From Adiantum capillus-veneris (taxonomy: Eukaryota; Streptophyta; Polypodiopsida; Polypodiales; Pteridaceae), in NCBI GenBank assembly GCA_014529385.2, contig CM043948.1:26291768-26355767 (forward strand): 64,000 nt of DNA, in the 5' to 3' direction. Below the pieces are notes generated by a model, which saw only the letters and a list, made by a program, of their open reading frames with translations, was not told the origin of the DNA and made no database searches. The position numbers and the translations under genes are program-made. Below are positions 21,748 through 32,479 of the stretch, piece after piece. Numbering within the stretch: position 1 is the stretch's first letter; every line of letters starts with the position of its first letter.

Positions 21748-22474
21748 CTCATTGGACCCCTTCAAGCTTGGCCAATCACATGAAAAGTGCATATCAAGCA
21801 AGCATGATAGCCTTGGGACAAGTGTCCCCCTTTCCCTTTGAGAGAGAGGACTTGCTAGATACATAAACAATTAATTTAATTAACTAAATTATCAATGGAC
21901 CCCTTGAGAGGCCAACCAATAGGCTTCAGGCGCACCATGAGGGCAACATGAAGAGAAACTTGATAAGTGTCCTAGTTGCTTTGTTTAGACCAAGCTTGCC
22001 TTGTGTAAGGGTGTGTGTGTTCTCTCTCTAGCTCCTACAATGAGGGCTCGCTACCCCTTGTGTAGGGATGTGCTTTGACTTTTTGAACACCTTAACCCTT
22101 CAACAACCTTAGTCATGAAGCACTTTAGCACGTTAGTCAGTAAGCACCTCAAGCACCTTAGTTAGCAAGCATGACAAGCACCTCAAGCACCTTAGTCAGT
22201 AAGCACGACAAGAACCTCAAGCACCTTAGTCATCAAGCACGACGAGCGCCTCAAGCACCATAGTCAGCAAGCACGACAAGCACCTCAAGCTTGGGCCGGG
22301 TTCCCACCTCAAGCAGAGCCTAGATTTCCTAAGGTCAAAGGACTTTTTAATACTAACCTTTGGAGCTCTTTAATGAATCTAACACTAAGGTCTTTAAGCT
22401 CCATTAGGTAGAATTTCTCTTTGACATACCATCTCTCATTTGGACCCTTTTATCTTGGCCCCGTGTTGAGATAG
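21111..22474 (-). mobile_element. 3' LTR of chromovirus D, part 1 (split by copia H)
   Basis: Reverse-strand LTR of the A/B family, from its TTACA-like end at 21111 up to the GATAG at 22470-22474 where copia H begins. It continues at 27330. It includes a 36-nt G run at 21712-21747 and a 34-bp tandem repeat at 22145-22290. The left flank of the whole LTR has no identifiable target duplication. Confidence 0.85.
22145..22290. repeat. 34-bp tandem repeat within the LTR of D, 4.3 copies
   Basis: Units beginning CACCTCAAGCACCTTAGT start at 22145, 22179, 22213 and 22247, with a partial fifth. Units differ at a few positions. The equivalent region of the other D LTR (about 35760-35850) has fewer, more degenerate units, so copy number varies between LTRs. 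Confidence 0.85.
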
Positions 22475-22795
22475 TGTAAAGAAAGGGGATGCAAGAGAGC
22501 TATACAAGACAAGCACAAAGCACACAGAGATGGAAAGCTTCTTCTTCTTCTCACAGAAAAGAGAGTACAAAATGACTAAGTCCTAAAGCTGAAAAATAGC
22601 ACATATGTACATGCGGTCACTAAGTGTGAACACGCTAGAAGCGTACTAGGCTGGCACTATAAGTGTAGTCGAGCTGTAGAATCACTGGCAGAGATCCTCC
22701 GTGTCGGTCACCTAACGCGCGAGTGAGTAAATGTCGTAAGCGGCCAAGACCCGTAGTGGATGCCAGCTCAAGATGTAGAGCTTGACAACTCAACA
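22475..22795 (-). mobile_element. 3' LTR of copia element H
   Basis: The 321-bp LTR, read on the minus strand, is 5'-TGTTGAGTTG...CTTTCTTTACA-3'. It matches 27009-27329 with about 17 differences by eye (roughly 95% identity). On the plus strand it is preceded by GATAG (22470-22474), the target duplication. A purine tract (GAGGGGGAG on the minus strand, 22796-22804) adjoins it. Confidence 0.95.
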
Positions 22796-23376
22796 CTCCC
22801 CCTCGAGCTCTGCATGTCGCAGAGTCCAAGCATAGTCCGGAAACGTCGAATCTTCTTAGCTCCGAGGACCTTGGTAAAGATATCCGCTATCTTCTCCTCT
22901 ATGCTGACGTAGAACAAGTCGATGTCGCCCGCCAACACTCGCTCTCGAACGTAGTGGTAATGGACCTCTATGTGCTTGGTCCTGGCATGGAACACTGGGT
23001 TCCTGGCCAACAGCATGTTGTTGAGGTTGTCACAATGGATCACAATCTTTTGGTCCACCTACACTCCCAAGTCCTCAAGTAATATGCGTAGCCAAGCTAC
23101 CTCCCACGCCGCAACTGCTGCACCTCTGTACTCGGCCTCTGTGCTCGATAAAGCAACCGTAGGCTGTTTTTTGCTGCTCCAAGTAACAACAGCACTCCCA
23201 AAAGAGAACATGAAGCCAGTTGTAGATCTCCTATCAACAATGCTACCTGCCCAATCTACATCTGTATACCCATACAATGCTAATGGCGCATCTGCTGCAT
23301 AGAACAATGCGTAGTCAAGAGTCCCTTGCACATACCGAAGTGTGCGTCGTACTCCATCCAAATGTGGCTTCCTTGG
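22768..23376 (-). pseudogene. pol: RNase H domain of copia element H
   Basis: Pieces at 23059-23361 (TLRYVQGTLDYALFY, GYTDVDWAGSIVDRRSTTGF, SSKKQPTVALSSTEAEYRG) and 22768-23058 (IHCDNLNNMLLARNPVFH, TKHIEVHYHYVRERV, DIFTKVL) form a standard copia RNase H in one frame. It is interrupted by a TAG just beyond 23059 and preceded by one at about 23377. The D-E-D residues lie in the TDVDWAG, STEAEY and HCDN blocks. The C-terminus runs 28 nt into the 3' LTR, which is common in compact copia elements. Confidence 0.9.
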
Positions 23377-23379
23377 AAG

Positions 23380-24660
23380 CTACATGAACTGACTCTCCAA
23401 GCCTACTGTGTAGCTCAAGTCTGGCCTCATGATAGTCAAGTAGATTAGACTACCCACAATCTTCCTGTACATCTTGACATCCTCAACAATGTCACCCTTC
23501 TCTGCACTCAGCTTTGCATTCACATCCAAGGGAATAGAAATTGGCTTACAATCAGCCATACCATACTTTGACAACATGTCCAAAGCATACTGTCTTTGTG
23601 ATAGCCATACACCCTCTGGAGTTCTGATCACCTCAATGCCAAGAAAGTAGCGCAACTCGCCCAAATCTTTCATTTCAAACTCCTGTTTGAGAAGACCCTT
23701 CACATGGTCAATCTCCATAGCATTGTCACCCACAATAATAAGGTCATCTACATATATGGTAATGACCACAATCCCCACATCACTCTCACGTACATAGAGT
23801 GAATGATCAGCATGAGCTCTCCTAAACCCAATACTGACAAGATACTTGGCAATCATGTCATACCATGCTCTAGAGCCCTGCTTCAAACCATACAAAGCTT
23901 TGAGAAGTCTGCATACATAATATGGGTAACCTGGATCGACATCACCAGGTGGCTGATCCATATACACTTCCTCTCGCAACTCACCATTCAAGAAGGCATT
24001 CTTTACATACATTTGATGCATAATCCATCCTCTAGATGCAGCCACTGCTATGACAGCTCTCACAGTCGTCATATTTGCCACTGGAGCAAAGGTCTCCTCA
24101 TAGTCTATGACATACGTCTGTGCATAACCCTTTGCGACCAGCCTTGCCTTGTGACGCTCAATGTTACCATCAGCCTTATGCTTGGTTTTATACACCCATT
24201 TACCGCCAATAGCTTTCTTGCCACTTGGAAATGGCACCAACTCCCATGTGTCATTTGCTTCCAATGCAGCCATCTCTTCATTCATTGCATCATCCCAATG
24301 CACATTTCCAACTGCATCCTCAAAACATGTGGGCTCCACATCCTGTATCACCTTAGCCATGTAGGCTTGGTGATGCGCTAGATACCTATCATAAGTCAAT
24401 TTCTGAACTGGATTTCTGACTCTGTTAGATCTGCGCGGTCCCGGGTCACTCCTTTTCCCTCTAGCATATTCTTGTACTTCCCTTACACCAGGTGTCCTAA
24501 CAGCTGGAATTCCAAATTCCTCATCAAGACTTTGTTCAGAACGATCTGAATCCATGTCTACATGTGAAAACCCTGATGATGCATCAGCCATAAAGGGAGG
24601 TTCATCTACCTTTTCCTTTCCTTTTCGTGATACATTCCTTGTACCTACTGGTGGAGTAAC
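23380..24660 (-). pseudogene. pol: Reverse transcriptase of copia element H, longest open part
   Basis: A 403-residue uninterrupted stretch (23380-24591) continues in frame upstream to 24660. It contains WDDAMNEEMAALEANDTWEL, KAIGGKWVYKTKHKADG, RLVAKGYAQ, DYEETFAPVANMTTVR, LKALYGLKQGSRAWY and the intact catalytic YVDDLIIVGDN (about 23730-23760). The block usually reading Q-M-D-V-K-N-A-F-L has Tyr for Asp (MYVKNAFLNG, about 23985), which removes the first catalytic Asp. It would copy the element RNA in virus-like particles but is inactive as read here. Confidence 0.92.
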
Positions 24661-25290
24661 CTACGTACGTAGTCTACCATTCCATGGCTTCTCAACAGAG
24701 CCACGAGAAGAGGACTCTTGTGGTCCACTCAAAACCTGTGACTGTGGCCTCACATTTTGTACAACCACATCATCTTTTACATCAGCCGCAATAGTGTCAT
24801 GTGCATTACTGTACCAGCTGCTCATCTCATCAAAGACTACATCTTTGCTCACTCGTAATTCTCGTGTAGTAGGATTGTAGCACCTGTACCCCTTTTGTTC
24901 AAGGGAATATCCCACAAGAATACATTTCTCTACTTTAGGATCCAATTTCCTATGCAACTCATATGGTACATGCACGTAAGCTATGCAGCCAAACACTTTT
25001 AAGTGTGCCAAATCAGGCTTTGTACCTGTAAACTTTTCCTCAGGCGTTACATTATGCACCGCAGTTGTAGGTGTCTTGTTCATAATGTACACAGCTGTAT
25101 TTACAGCTTCAACCCAGAAATGATGAGGCATGTTCTTCTCATTCATCAATGCATGTGCAACCTCTGCAATGTGCCTGTTTTTCCTTTCTGCGACCCCATT
25201 CTGCTGTGGAGTATATCTGCATGTAAACTGCCTGCGTATACCATGCATTCGCAGAAAATCTGAAAAATCGTTGGAGAAGTACTCTCCCCC
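24661..25290 (-). pseudogene. pol: Integrase (C-terminal part of core and onward) of copia element H
   Basis: On the minus strand from about 25285 the sequence reads GEYFSNDFSDF, HGIRRQFTCRYTPQQNGVAE and RKNRHIAEVAHALM, containing the last catalytic Glu region. It continues through the copia C-terminal segment (MNKTPTTAVHNVTPEEKFTG, VFGCIAYVHVP, KCILVGYS...YNPTTRELRVSKDVVF). It meets TAG at 24661 before joining the RT frame in phase. The first half of the core, including the first two catalytic Asp positions, has been deleted at 25283-25294. Confidence 0.9.
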
Positions 25291-25294
25291 TCAA

Positions 25295-25748
25295 ACTGGC
25301 ATGCTGCACACACTTTATGCATAGCATCCACCTTGAATTTGGGCAAACCTTTTACAATCTGTTTTGATTGCATGCTGTGTAATCTCTGCTCATTGACATG
25401 GCCAATCCGTTTGTGCCAAATGTCAACATCAGCCACAACACCCGTGCCTTGTGCAAATAATGCAGCGTTTACCTCAGGCATGTCTACATTCAACGTAAAC
25501 ATTCTACCCACACATTTGCCCTCTATGATCAGCTTACAGCCATTCTGAAAATCTTCTACATAACAGCCATTTGGATTGAAGAGAACCTGCAAACCCTGCT
25601 CAATCATTTGTCCAATAGAAACAAGATTCTTTGTAATGTTTGGGACATGAAGTACATCTGCTAAGTACTTTGATTTCCCACTCTTCGTATTTAGAGGTAT
25701 GTCCCCTACATGAGCAATGGGGTGAGCTGTGTCATCTTCTATCTGCAC
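25295..25748 (-). pseudogene. pol: GAG-pre-integrase / integrase zinc-binding region of copia element H
   Basis: The open frame encodes SGKSKYLADVLHVPNITKN, then IWHKRIGHVNEQRLHSMQ and VCAACQFE. These are the zinc-binding H..H..C..C part that precedes the integrase core. After CQFE (about 25296) the frame enters downstream integrase sequence out of phase, marking the internal deletion. A second small deletion at about 25750 joins it to the protease, where HMTS is followed at once by the QIEDD segment. Confidence 0.85.
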
Positions 25749-25751
25749 GAG

Positions 25752-26745
25752 ACGTCATGTGATTAGAGGCACCTGAATTCACATACCAAACATCATCTTG
25801 GGTGGAATTCTCTGCAATCATTGTATTCATTACATGCTGCATAACAAACATGCGCTCGCTTTTGCTGTCATCTGCACCTCTGCTAGTAGATGCATAGTTG
25901 CCCTGTTCTCTCTTTCCACTTGCTTTTCCCTTTGGACAGTCACGTGACATGTGACCTCTTTCACCACAAGTGCAACATTCTCTGCTATCTGGAGTATGTT
26001 GCTGCCTGCTTGATCCTGCACCACGACCTCTTTTACTCCCCCTGCCTTGAGACTGGTTTCCCCTGCCATCTGTATTATTTTGATTTGATTGACCTTCTTG
26101 AAATTGGCCCCTGCAACCCCTTGTGCCTTGACCACGACCTCTACCTCTACCTCTTTTGGAGTTAGAATAGAAGGCCTATTCAGAATTATTTATGCCATGA
26201 GAAGAAGATGTGTCAAGGTTCTTCTCCTCAAGAATAAGCATAGAAATCAAATCTTGGAACACGGGGATGTCGTCTCTTGTATTCATGGAAGACCTGAAAT
26301 GTACATACTCATCTCCTAGACCATCCAAGCATGCACGGACAATGTCATCGTCTTCCACTGAGACTTTAATAGATCCAAGAGCCTCAATGATACTCTTGAT
26401 CTTCAAAGCATAATCATTGATGGAGAGGTTGTTCCTCTTAACCTGATTTAGCTCCGACATTATTTGAAGCTTCTTGGCCTTGGTGTTCACCTCGAACACT
26501 CTGCCTAAGTTTTTCCATGCAATGGCGGGGGTTTTAGCATCCTGTAGATAGCCCATCATGCCATCTGTGATGCTCATAGAAATCCAATACATCACTTTGC
26601 TCTGGCCTTGTTCCTTTTCATTGTCTCCTTCTACATAGTCCCAATAACCTTTTCCTTTTAGGAAATTTGTTATTCTGAACTTCCATGCAGGGTAGTTATT
26701 TTTCTCAAGCTTCTCAGTGACAATCTGACTGAAACCGTCAGACAT
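25752..26745 (-). pseudogene. gag: Gag and protease of copia element H
   Basis: ATG at 26745 starts MSDGFSQIVTEKLEKNNYPAW, typical of the UBN2-type copia Gag. It continues to 26179, where an in-frame TAG (26176-26178) interrupts it. The same frame then carries an Arg/Gly-rich segment, the CCHC knuckle CCTCGERGHMSRDC (about 25975-25935) and the protease site VWYVNSGASNHMTS (about 25795-25755). In that site Asn replaces the catalytic Asp of the D-S/T-G triad. Gag and protease share one frame, so the ancestor made a Gag-Pol polyprotein. Confidence 0.88.
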
Positions 26746-26996
26746 CTTGAAGCACTAAGACAAAATAGCTGCAATCTGCAAAAACCTGCAAATCTGTTGA
26801 ACCTGCTATCGTGGTACCTGTAACTCTTTCTACACTCAACGAGTGTCCACAATCAAGCGTACATACAACCACTGTACTTGTACAGTAAATCTCTGTGTAC
26901 TGCACTTTGGAGACATGTGCAGATTGCAAACGAAGGGATTGTGATGCTCTTGCTCTCTTAGCCTCTTGCTCTTGCTCTCTTGCTCTCTTGCACCAC

Positions 26997-27008
26997 GCTC
27001 TGATACCA
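26997..27008 (-). other. Primer binding site of copia element H
   Basis: GCTCTGATACCA on the plus strand is the reverse complement of TGGTATCAGAGC (initiator tRNA-Met). It directly abuts the 5' LTR at 27009. The leader between it and the Gag ATG at 26745 contains no other feature. Confidence 0.95.
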
Positions 27009-27329
27009 TGTAAAGAAAGAGAATGCAAGAGAGCTACACAAGAAAAGCACAAAGCACACAGAGATGGAAAGCTTCTTCTTCTTCTCACGGAAAAGAGAGT
27101 ACAAAATGACTAAGTGCTAAAGCTAAAAAATAGCACATATGTACATGCGGTCACTAAGTGTGAACACGCTAGAAGCGTACTAGGCTGGAATTATAAGTGT
27201 AGTCCAGATGTAGAATCGCTGGCAGAGATCCTCCGTGTCGGTCACCTAACGCGCCAGTGAGTAAATGCCGTAAGCGTCCAAGACCCGTAGTGGATGCCAG
27301 CTCAAGATGTAGAGCTCGACATCTCAACA
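27009..27329 (-). mobile_element. 5' LTR of copia element H
   Basis: This is the 321-bp partner of 22475-22795. It is followed on the plus strand by GATAG (27330-27334), identical to the 5 bp before the left LTR. H is therefore a complete insertion of 4855 bp with its target duplication preserved. Confidence 0.95.
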
Positions 27330-27449
27330 GATAGATCCATAGGCATATGTCTATATCCTAACCCTTGTTCCCATTTATTCTCCCACATTAAATGATCAGT
27401 TTAATATGTGAAAATCAATTGGGTTGGTTAGATATTAGATTTTATGATA
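27330..27449 (-). mobile_element. 3' LTR of chromovirus D, part 2
   Basis: The D LTR resumes after copia H and runs to its 5' terminus at 27449, reading TATCATAAAATC on the minus strand (TGTCATAAAATC in A). The D polypurine tract lies just beyond it at 27450-27462. Confidence 0.85.
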
Positions 27450-29190
27450 TTACCTCTCTCTTGAACTCATAGTTGGCCTCTACTATGAGGTAGAAGAGAT
27501 AAAGACTTAGTCATTAGTCGATGTTTCTTAGCGGGTAGAGGATCCGTTTTAACCCTGCCATGTCATTCCAAAATGGATGACTTATCCATTTGGTGCTTGG
27601 GAGAAGTAGCTGCCACAAGCATGACTGCTCTTTAGTCCATTTCATTCTCCCAAAGTAGAGTGACAAATTCGACTTGGTGTTTGAGAGACGTCGTCATCAC
27701 AAACATGATTCTAAGCATGCATACTACTTTGAATTTGTGCATAATAAAAAGAGAATTAGTCTTATAAGACAAAAACAATGGTCATTTTTAAAAGAAACAT
27801 GTACATTTGCTTACTCTAATGTAGCATTGTAAGCATTGACAAGGTTCATAATATCCTTAAGGTGTATTCCTTCCATCCATCTAGCATGAACATAATAAGA
27901 GACCGTTGGATAATCTTACCATGTCGTAGTACCTTATCTTCATGCTGAAGGATAGCTTTGGGTTGTAGCACCTCTTCTTGGTCTTTGATTTCTAGAGGGT
28001 CTTCAATAATTGGTTCACTTGGAGGCTCTTCTTTGTAGGGCTTAAGTAGGCTAACATGAAAAGCATTGTGTATGAGCCAATGGTTGGGCAGCTTGAGTTG
28101 ATAAGCCATCTCATTGATTGGCTTTAAGATTTGAAAAGGACCATAGTATCTTTTTTCTAGCATAAAACTTTTGATGGCCCACAGGATTTTTCCCCGTCGT
28201 TTGCCTCAATCAAGCCTTGGGAAACTTAAGTAAGACCCAATCATTTTTTTTGAACATTAAGGCCCTTCTTGCTTGTCAACAAAAACTTTTTGCCTTTGTT
28301 GAGAAATGGATATAGCCTCCTTAATCTTTTGAAAAAATTCTTGTAGGTCACAGATATACTCATCAATAGCAAAGATCTTCCCATTTACTTTAAGTAGCAA
28401 GGGACTTTTAGGTTTTTCCTCAATGATCTCAAAAGGTGCTTTTCCCATATAAGTATGGACAATATTATTGTATGCATACTCTACAAGGGGTAGGTACTTT
28501 TCCCATTGTGATCATTGGTCTACTTCTATAACATAAGTCTTTAGTAGATCAAGAATTTTAAGGTTGGCTATCTCACTTTGGCCATCCGTTTTTGGATGAT
28601 AGGCTGAAGAGAAATTCAATCTTGTACCTAGAGTTTCAAACAGACCTTTCCAAAAATTATTGGTCATTCTGGGATCTCTATTTAACACAATGGATGTTGG
28701 TAGTCCATGGTGTTTGAAATCATTAGATATAAAGAGAGTTACCATTTGGTATGCCTTAATAGTATTTTTGATAGGAATAAAGTGTTCTTGCTTTTTAAAA
28801 TTGTCAATTGTTGTCTATGTTCCCGTATTCCCATGGATAGACTTGGGTAATCCAAAGATACAATCCATGGATATACTCTCCCATGGTGACTTAGGGAGTG
28901 GCAATGGTTGGAGTAATCCATGTTGCTTTCCTCCATCATACTTAGTCTTTTGGCATACCACACATTTTGAAACATACTCTTGTATGTCCACTTTCATGGT
29001 AGGCCAATAGAAGTATGTCTCTACTCCTCAAAGAGTAGGTTGAATGCCTCTATGCCATGCATAGGGAGGAACATGGGATTCGTGCATGACTTCTCACAAA
29101 GGGAGTGAGTAACACATAGCCTATTCCCGTGGAGAAGATAACCATCCTTCAAGGTGAATGGTTCTTCTTTCTTTCCCAATGCAAGGGCTC
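27450..29190 (-). pseudogene. pol: Integrase and chromodomain region of chromovirus D (degenerate)
   Basis: After a ~390-bp 3' noncoding part, minus-strand pieces at 27846-28163, 28257-28448, 28512-28745 and 28815-28997 give YYGPFQILKPINEMAYQL, HNAFHVSLLKPYK, the chromodomain start EVLQPKAIL, RDPRMTNNFWKGLFE, AYHPKTDGQSEIANL, and the zinc-binding ...YVSKCVVCQKTK part. The chromodomain is damaged near 27885. The fragment ends at about 29190 in the linker just upstream of the integrase zinc finger, where copia F begins. Its relationship to A and C is clear throughout. Confidence 0.85.
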
Positions 29191-29206
29191 ACTAACACCA
29201 AATACA

Positions 29207-29419
29207 TGTGGTAGTGATGTGTATGAACATACTAGGACCGTCCGGGCATTTTTTCCCTCTTTAGGAGGTTTTTTCCTCCGTGCATTGTATATACGCCCAT
29301 CACTCTAGGGCTATCTACCTTTCCATTGCACACTAAGTAATACACTCTCTATTGTGTGCCTTGAGATTCCTTTTTCTTCTCCAAGCTGTGTGTGTTTTCT
29401 CGCAACCCTAATTCCAACA
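29207..29419 (+). mobile_element. 5' LTR of copia element F (left end approximate)
   Basis: The segment begins about TGTGGTAGTGATGTGTATG and ends CCAACA, two bases before the primer site at 29422-29433 (TGGTATTAGAGC, one change from the tRNA-Met consensus). No second copy exists in the window, so the left boundary is judged only from loss of gypsy similarity and the TG. Confidence 0.6.
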
Positions 29420-29786
29420 ATTGGTATTAGAGCAGGTTTCGTCCTCCCAAGCTTAGTCCCCAGTGGTAGCTGTAGTACACGCCTGCTCACTTTTCCCAGT
29501 TTTACTGAGCTTTGGCGAGGGTATGCAGGTCAACAAACTTTATGGATAAGCTCTTAGAGCCCAATATGCTCGAATTTCTAATTCGAGCTCATTTTGACCT
29601 CCGTTTCCACTACATGTGCAGTATTTCTTTGGCTATTTTGTCATTTTGTGCAAAATTTTTGTCAGTTCCGTTTTCTGTATAATAGGTCCCTTACAGTCTT
29701 CTACGGTTTGTGCTATATAGCACATGTTGTTCTCGCTTCATTTATCCTCTTTTGGGGCAATGTTTACATCAGGTGTAGCATTTACC

Positions 29787-30830
29787 ATGGCTGACAACAA
29801 CACAGATTTAATCAAGATGTTTTCTGTTGAGGAAAAATTGGATGGGGACAATTACCCTATGTGGTCTTACATGATGCAACATGTTCTTGTGTCAAAGGGA
29901 GTCTAGAATATTGTGCAGGGCATTGATGTACGTCCTCGTTCTGAGGATGTAGGCGATGTTGAGGATGTTGCAAGCCTTTCCGCAAGGATTATTGATGTTA
30001 GAGTTGTTTTTCCTACGGTAGAACAAGCGTTGATTGCAGGCTCATGCATTGATTGCATTGTCTGTGAAGTGCACCATTATTCCTCACATTCGTTCAGAAA
30101 AATCTACAAAACAGGCTTGGGATATTTTGGCTGGTCTTTATGCAAGCCACAATGAGGCAAAAATTTCATTGTTTCGTAAAGAGCTGGAGTCAAACATTAT
30201 GCATGAGGAAGATAATGTGGACACTTTCCTTGTTGGTATCAAGGATATCAATAAGAAACTTATTTATGCAGGTGGAGTCATTTCAGATAGTTTCCTTGTG
30301 CAAACTGTTCTTGATGCCTTACCAGATTCTTACCAGACTTTTTCTAGTACTTGGAGACTTATGACCCAAGGAAATCTTGAAGTTGTCAAGATTGATGCAT
30401 TGTGTACATTACTATTGCAAGAGTCACTTTCTAGAAAAACCAGGACTAGACAACGTGTAGTTGAACAAGCTTTTATTGCTTCTCAAAGAAAGGGTGGTAA
30501 CAGCAATGTAACCACTTCTTATGGTTCTTCTACGAGTGGAAAATCACTTGTTCCTAATGTATCTGCTTTTGGCAGCAATTCGTCTAGAAATTCTGGTGAT
30601 AAGGGCAAACAGAAGATGTGTTTCCATTATTGTAAAGCTAATGATCACTTGATCAAGCAGTGTCCTAAGTTGAAGGCCAAAGAGGCTAAGAAGAAAGAGG
30701 GTGGTTCCACTGCAATTGCTGGTTCCACTATAAATGCAGCCATTGTTGAGTCTTCTATGAATGGAGACTGTGATGCTGATGTTAATGCAAAATGGGCTTC
30801 GTGCACTTACAATCTTGTTGTCCATGATGC
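29787..30830 (+). pseudogene. gag: Gag of copia element F
   Basis: ATG at 29787 begins MADNNTDLIKMF and continues FSVEEKLDGDNYPMW. TAG at 29904 and frame changes near 30030 follow. The long frame 30034-31110 then carries the UBN2-type Gag core (AWDILAGLYASHNEAKISLF, LDALPDSYQTF) and the knuckle CFHYCKANDHLIKQC (about 30622-30663). The protein is from a different copia lineage than H and G, judging by this distinct knuckle and by the LTR. Confidence 0.8.
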
Positions 30831-32260
30831 ATGCATGCTAGCTGCTACAGATTCACATGTGTGGTATTTTGACAGTGGTGCTACAAAGCACATTACCTCA
30901 CATCGTGAATTGTTCACCTCTCTCGAATGTGTCCCTCATGGGAATTCAGTCACTTGTGCCAACAATGCCTCTTATGCAGTTAAGGAGTTGGAACGATTGT
31001 GCTTACTATTGCAAATGGCAGTTCTTTCACACTTGTTGATTCACTTTATATACCTAAGATCAAGAAGAATCTTTTGTCTATATCTGCACTTGCTAGACTT
31101 GGACTTGTAGTGAAGTTTGTGGATGACAGATGTACATTCCATGATCTCATTCTTGGTGATGAAATTTTTGCATCTGGCTTATTCTGTCGTGGGATGTATA
31201 AGCTTACTTTGTATGACAAGTGTGGTCAGAATTTTGCAAATGCAGTTGTGGATTCTAAGGCTATTTCAGATGTGCAAAACTTTGGCATGTACACTTTGGG
31301 CATGTTAATTTTACCAGTTGCTGTGTTTGCAGAAATCTGATATGGTTGCTTCTTTACTTCCTCTTGAAGCACCTGTCAAACATGTTCGTGAAGGCTGTAT
31401 TTTGGGTAAGATGGAGCGTTCTAAGTTTCCAAAGGATGGTTCAGTTACGGCCACAGGCAGGTTGCAGCTTGTGCATAGGGGCCCATGCAAACTCCTTCCT
31501 TGGGAAATTACCTTTACTTCGTGACTTTCATTGATGATTACTCTAGGCATGCATGGGTATTTCCTCATAAAGTGAATTGCGAAGTTTTTATGTGCTTCAA
31601 ACAATTTCTAGCTATGGATGAAAATGTCTCAAAATGTACTATGGGCACCCTCCGTTTTGATTGAGGGAGGGAGTACGTGTCTCATGAATTTAATGCATTT
31701 TTGGCTAGTCGTGGGATAAAACACCAATGTACAGTGTCGTATACACCTCAAAAAAATGGTGTTGCTAAGAGGAAAAATAGGTCTCTTACAAAAATGGCAA
31801 GATGTATGGTCAAGAGTCAAGCTTTACCACATTCATTTTGGCTTGAAGCTGTCATGTGTGCCACTTATGTACTAAACAGGTGTCCTACAAAAGCTTTGTA
31901 GTCTATTACTCCATATGAAGCATGGCATGATAGAAAACCTTCTATTGAGCACATACGTGTTTTTGGTTGTTTGGCATATGCTTTGGTGCCACAAACACAA
32001 CGCAAAAAATTGGATGATAAGGTTGTCAAATGTATTTTTTGTTGGTTATAGTGCTGAAAGCAAAGGTTATAGGTTGTATCATCCACAAACAAAATGTATT
32101 CTGGTTTCATCGGATGTTGTGTTTGTGGAAGATTCTATTCAGCCCTTACTGTCATGTACTAGAGACAATAATGTAAGCTCACAGGACATTTATGACACTT
32201 TGTTGGCTCTTTTCAATGGTGCAAATATGAATGTAAATTCTAATGAGGCAAATGTATAGC
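30831..32260 (+). pseudogene. pol: Protease and integrase of copia element F
   Basis: VWYFDSGATKHITSH (about 30859-30905) has an intact D-S-G-A protease site. Pre-integrase sequence follows to about 31310. After a disrupted stretch, YFVTFIDDYSRHAWVFPHK (about 31515-31570), YTPQKNGVAKRKNRS (about 31741-31785) and VFGCLAYALVP (about 31960-31992) give the integrase core and C-terminal region in several frames, with stops at 31663 and 31900. A region upstream of 31510 has lost the zinc-binding part. Confidence 0.85.
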
Positions 32261-32479
32261 CTATGGGGGTTTCTAAAGATGTTACAGATAAGCCAATTAG
32301 TGATGTAGACATACATGATGTACTTGATGAGGAAAGGGATAAAATGAGCAGGCTAGAAGTATGCATAAATGGCTGGAGCATACTTTGCGTGACAATAAAT
32401 TGGATGCACCTTTGTCTAGTCGCACTTGTTCAGGCTCTCACCATGCATCTTATGCATTAGATTGTTATGCTTTGGGTGT

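Noticed and set aside
23803-24381. 192-residue plus-strand open frame opposite the RT of copia H
   Set aside because: It is a shadow of the minus-strand RT, whose motifs are unmistakable.
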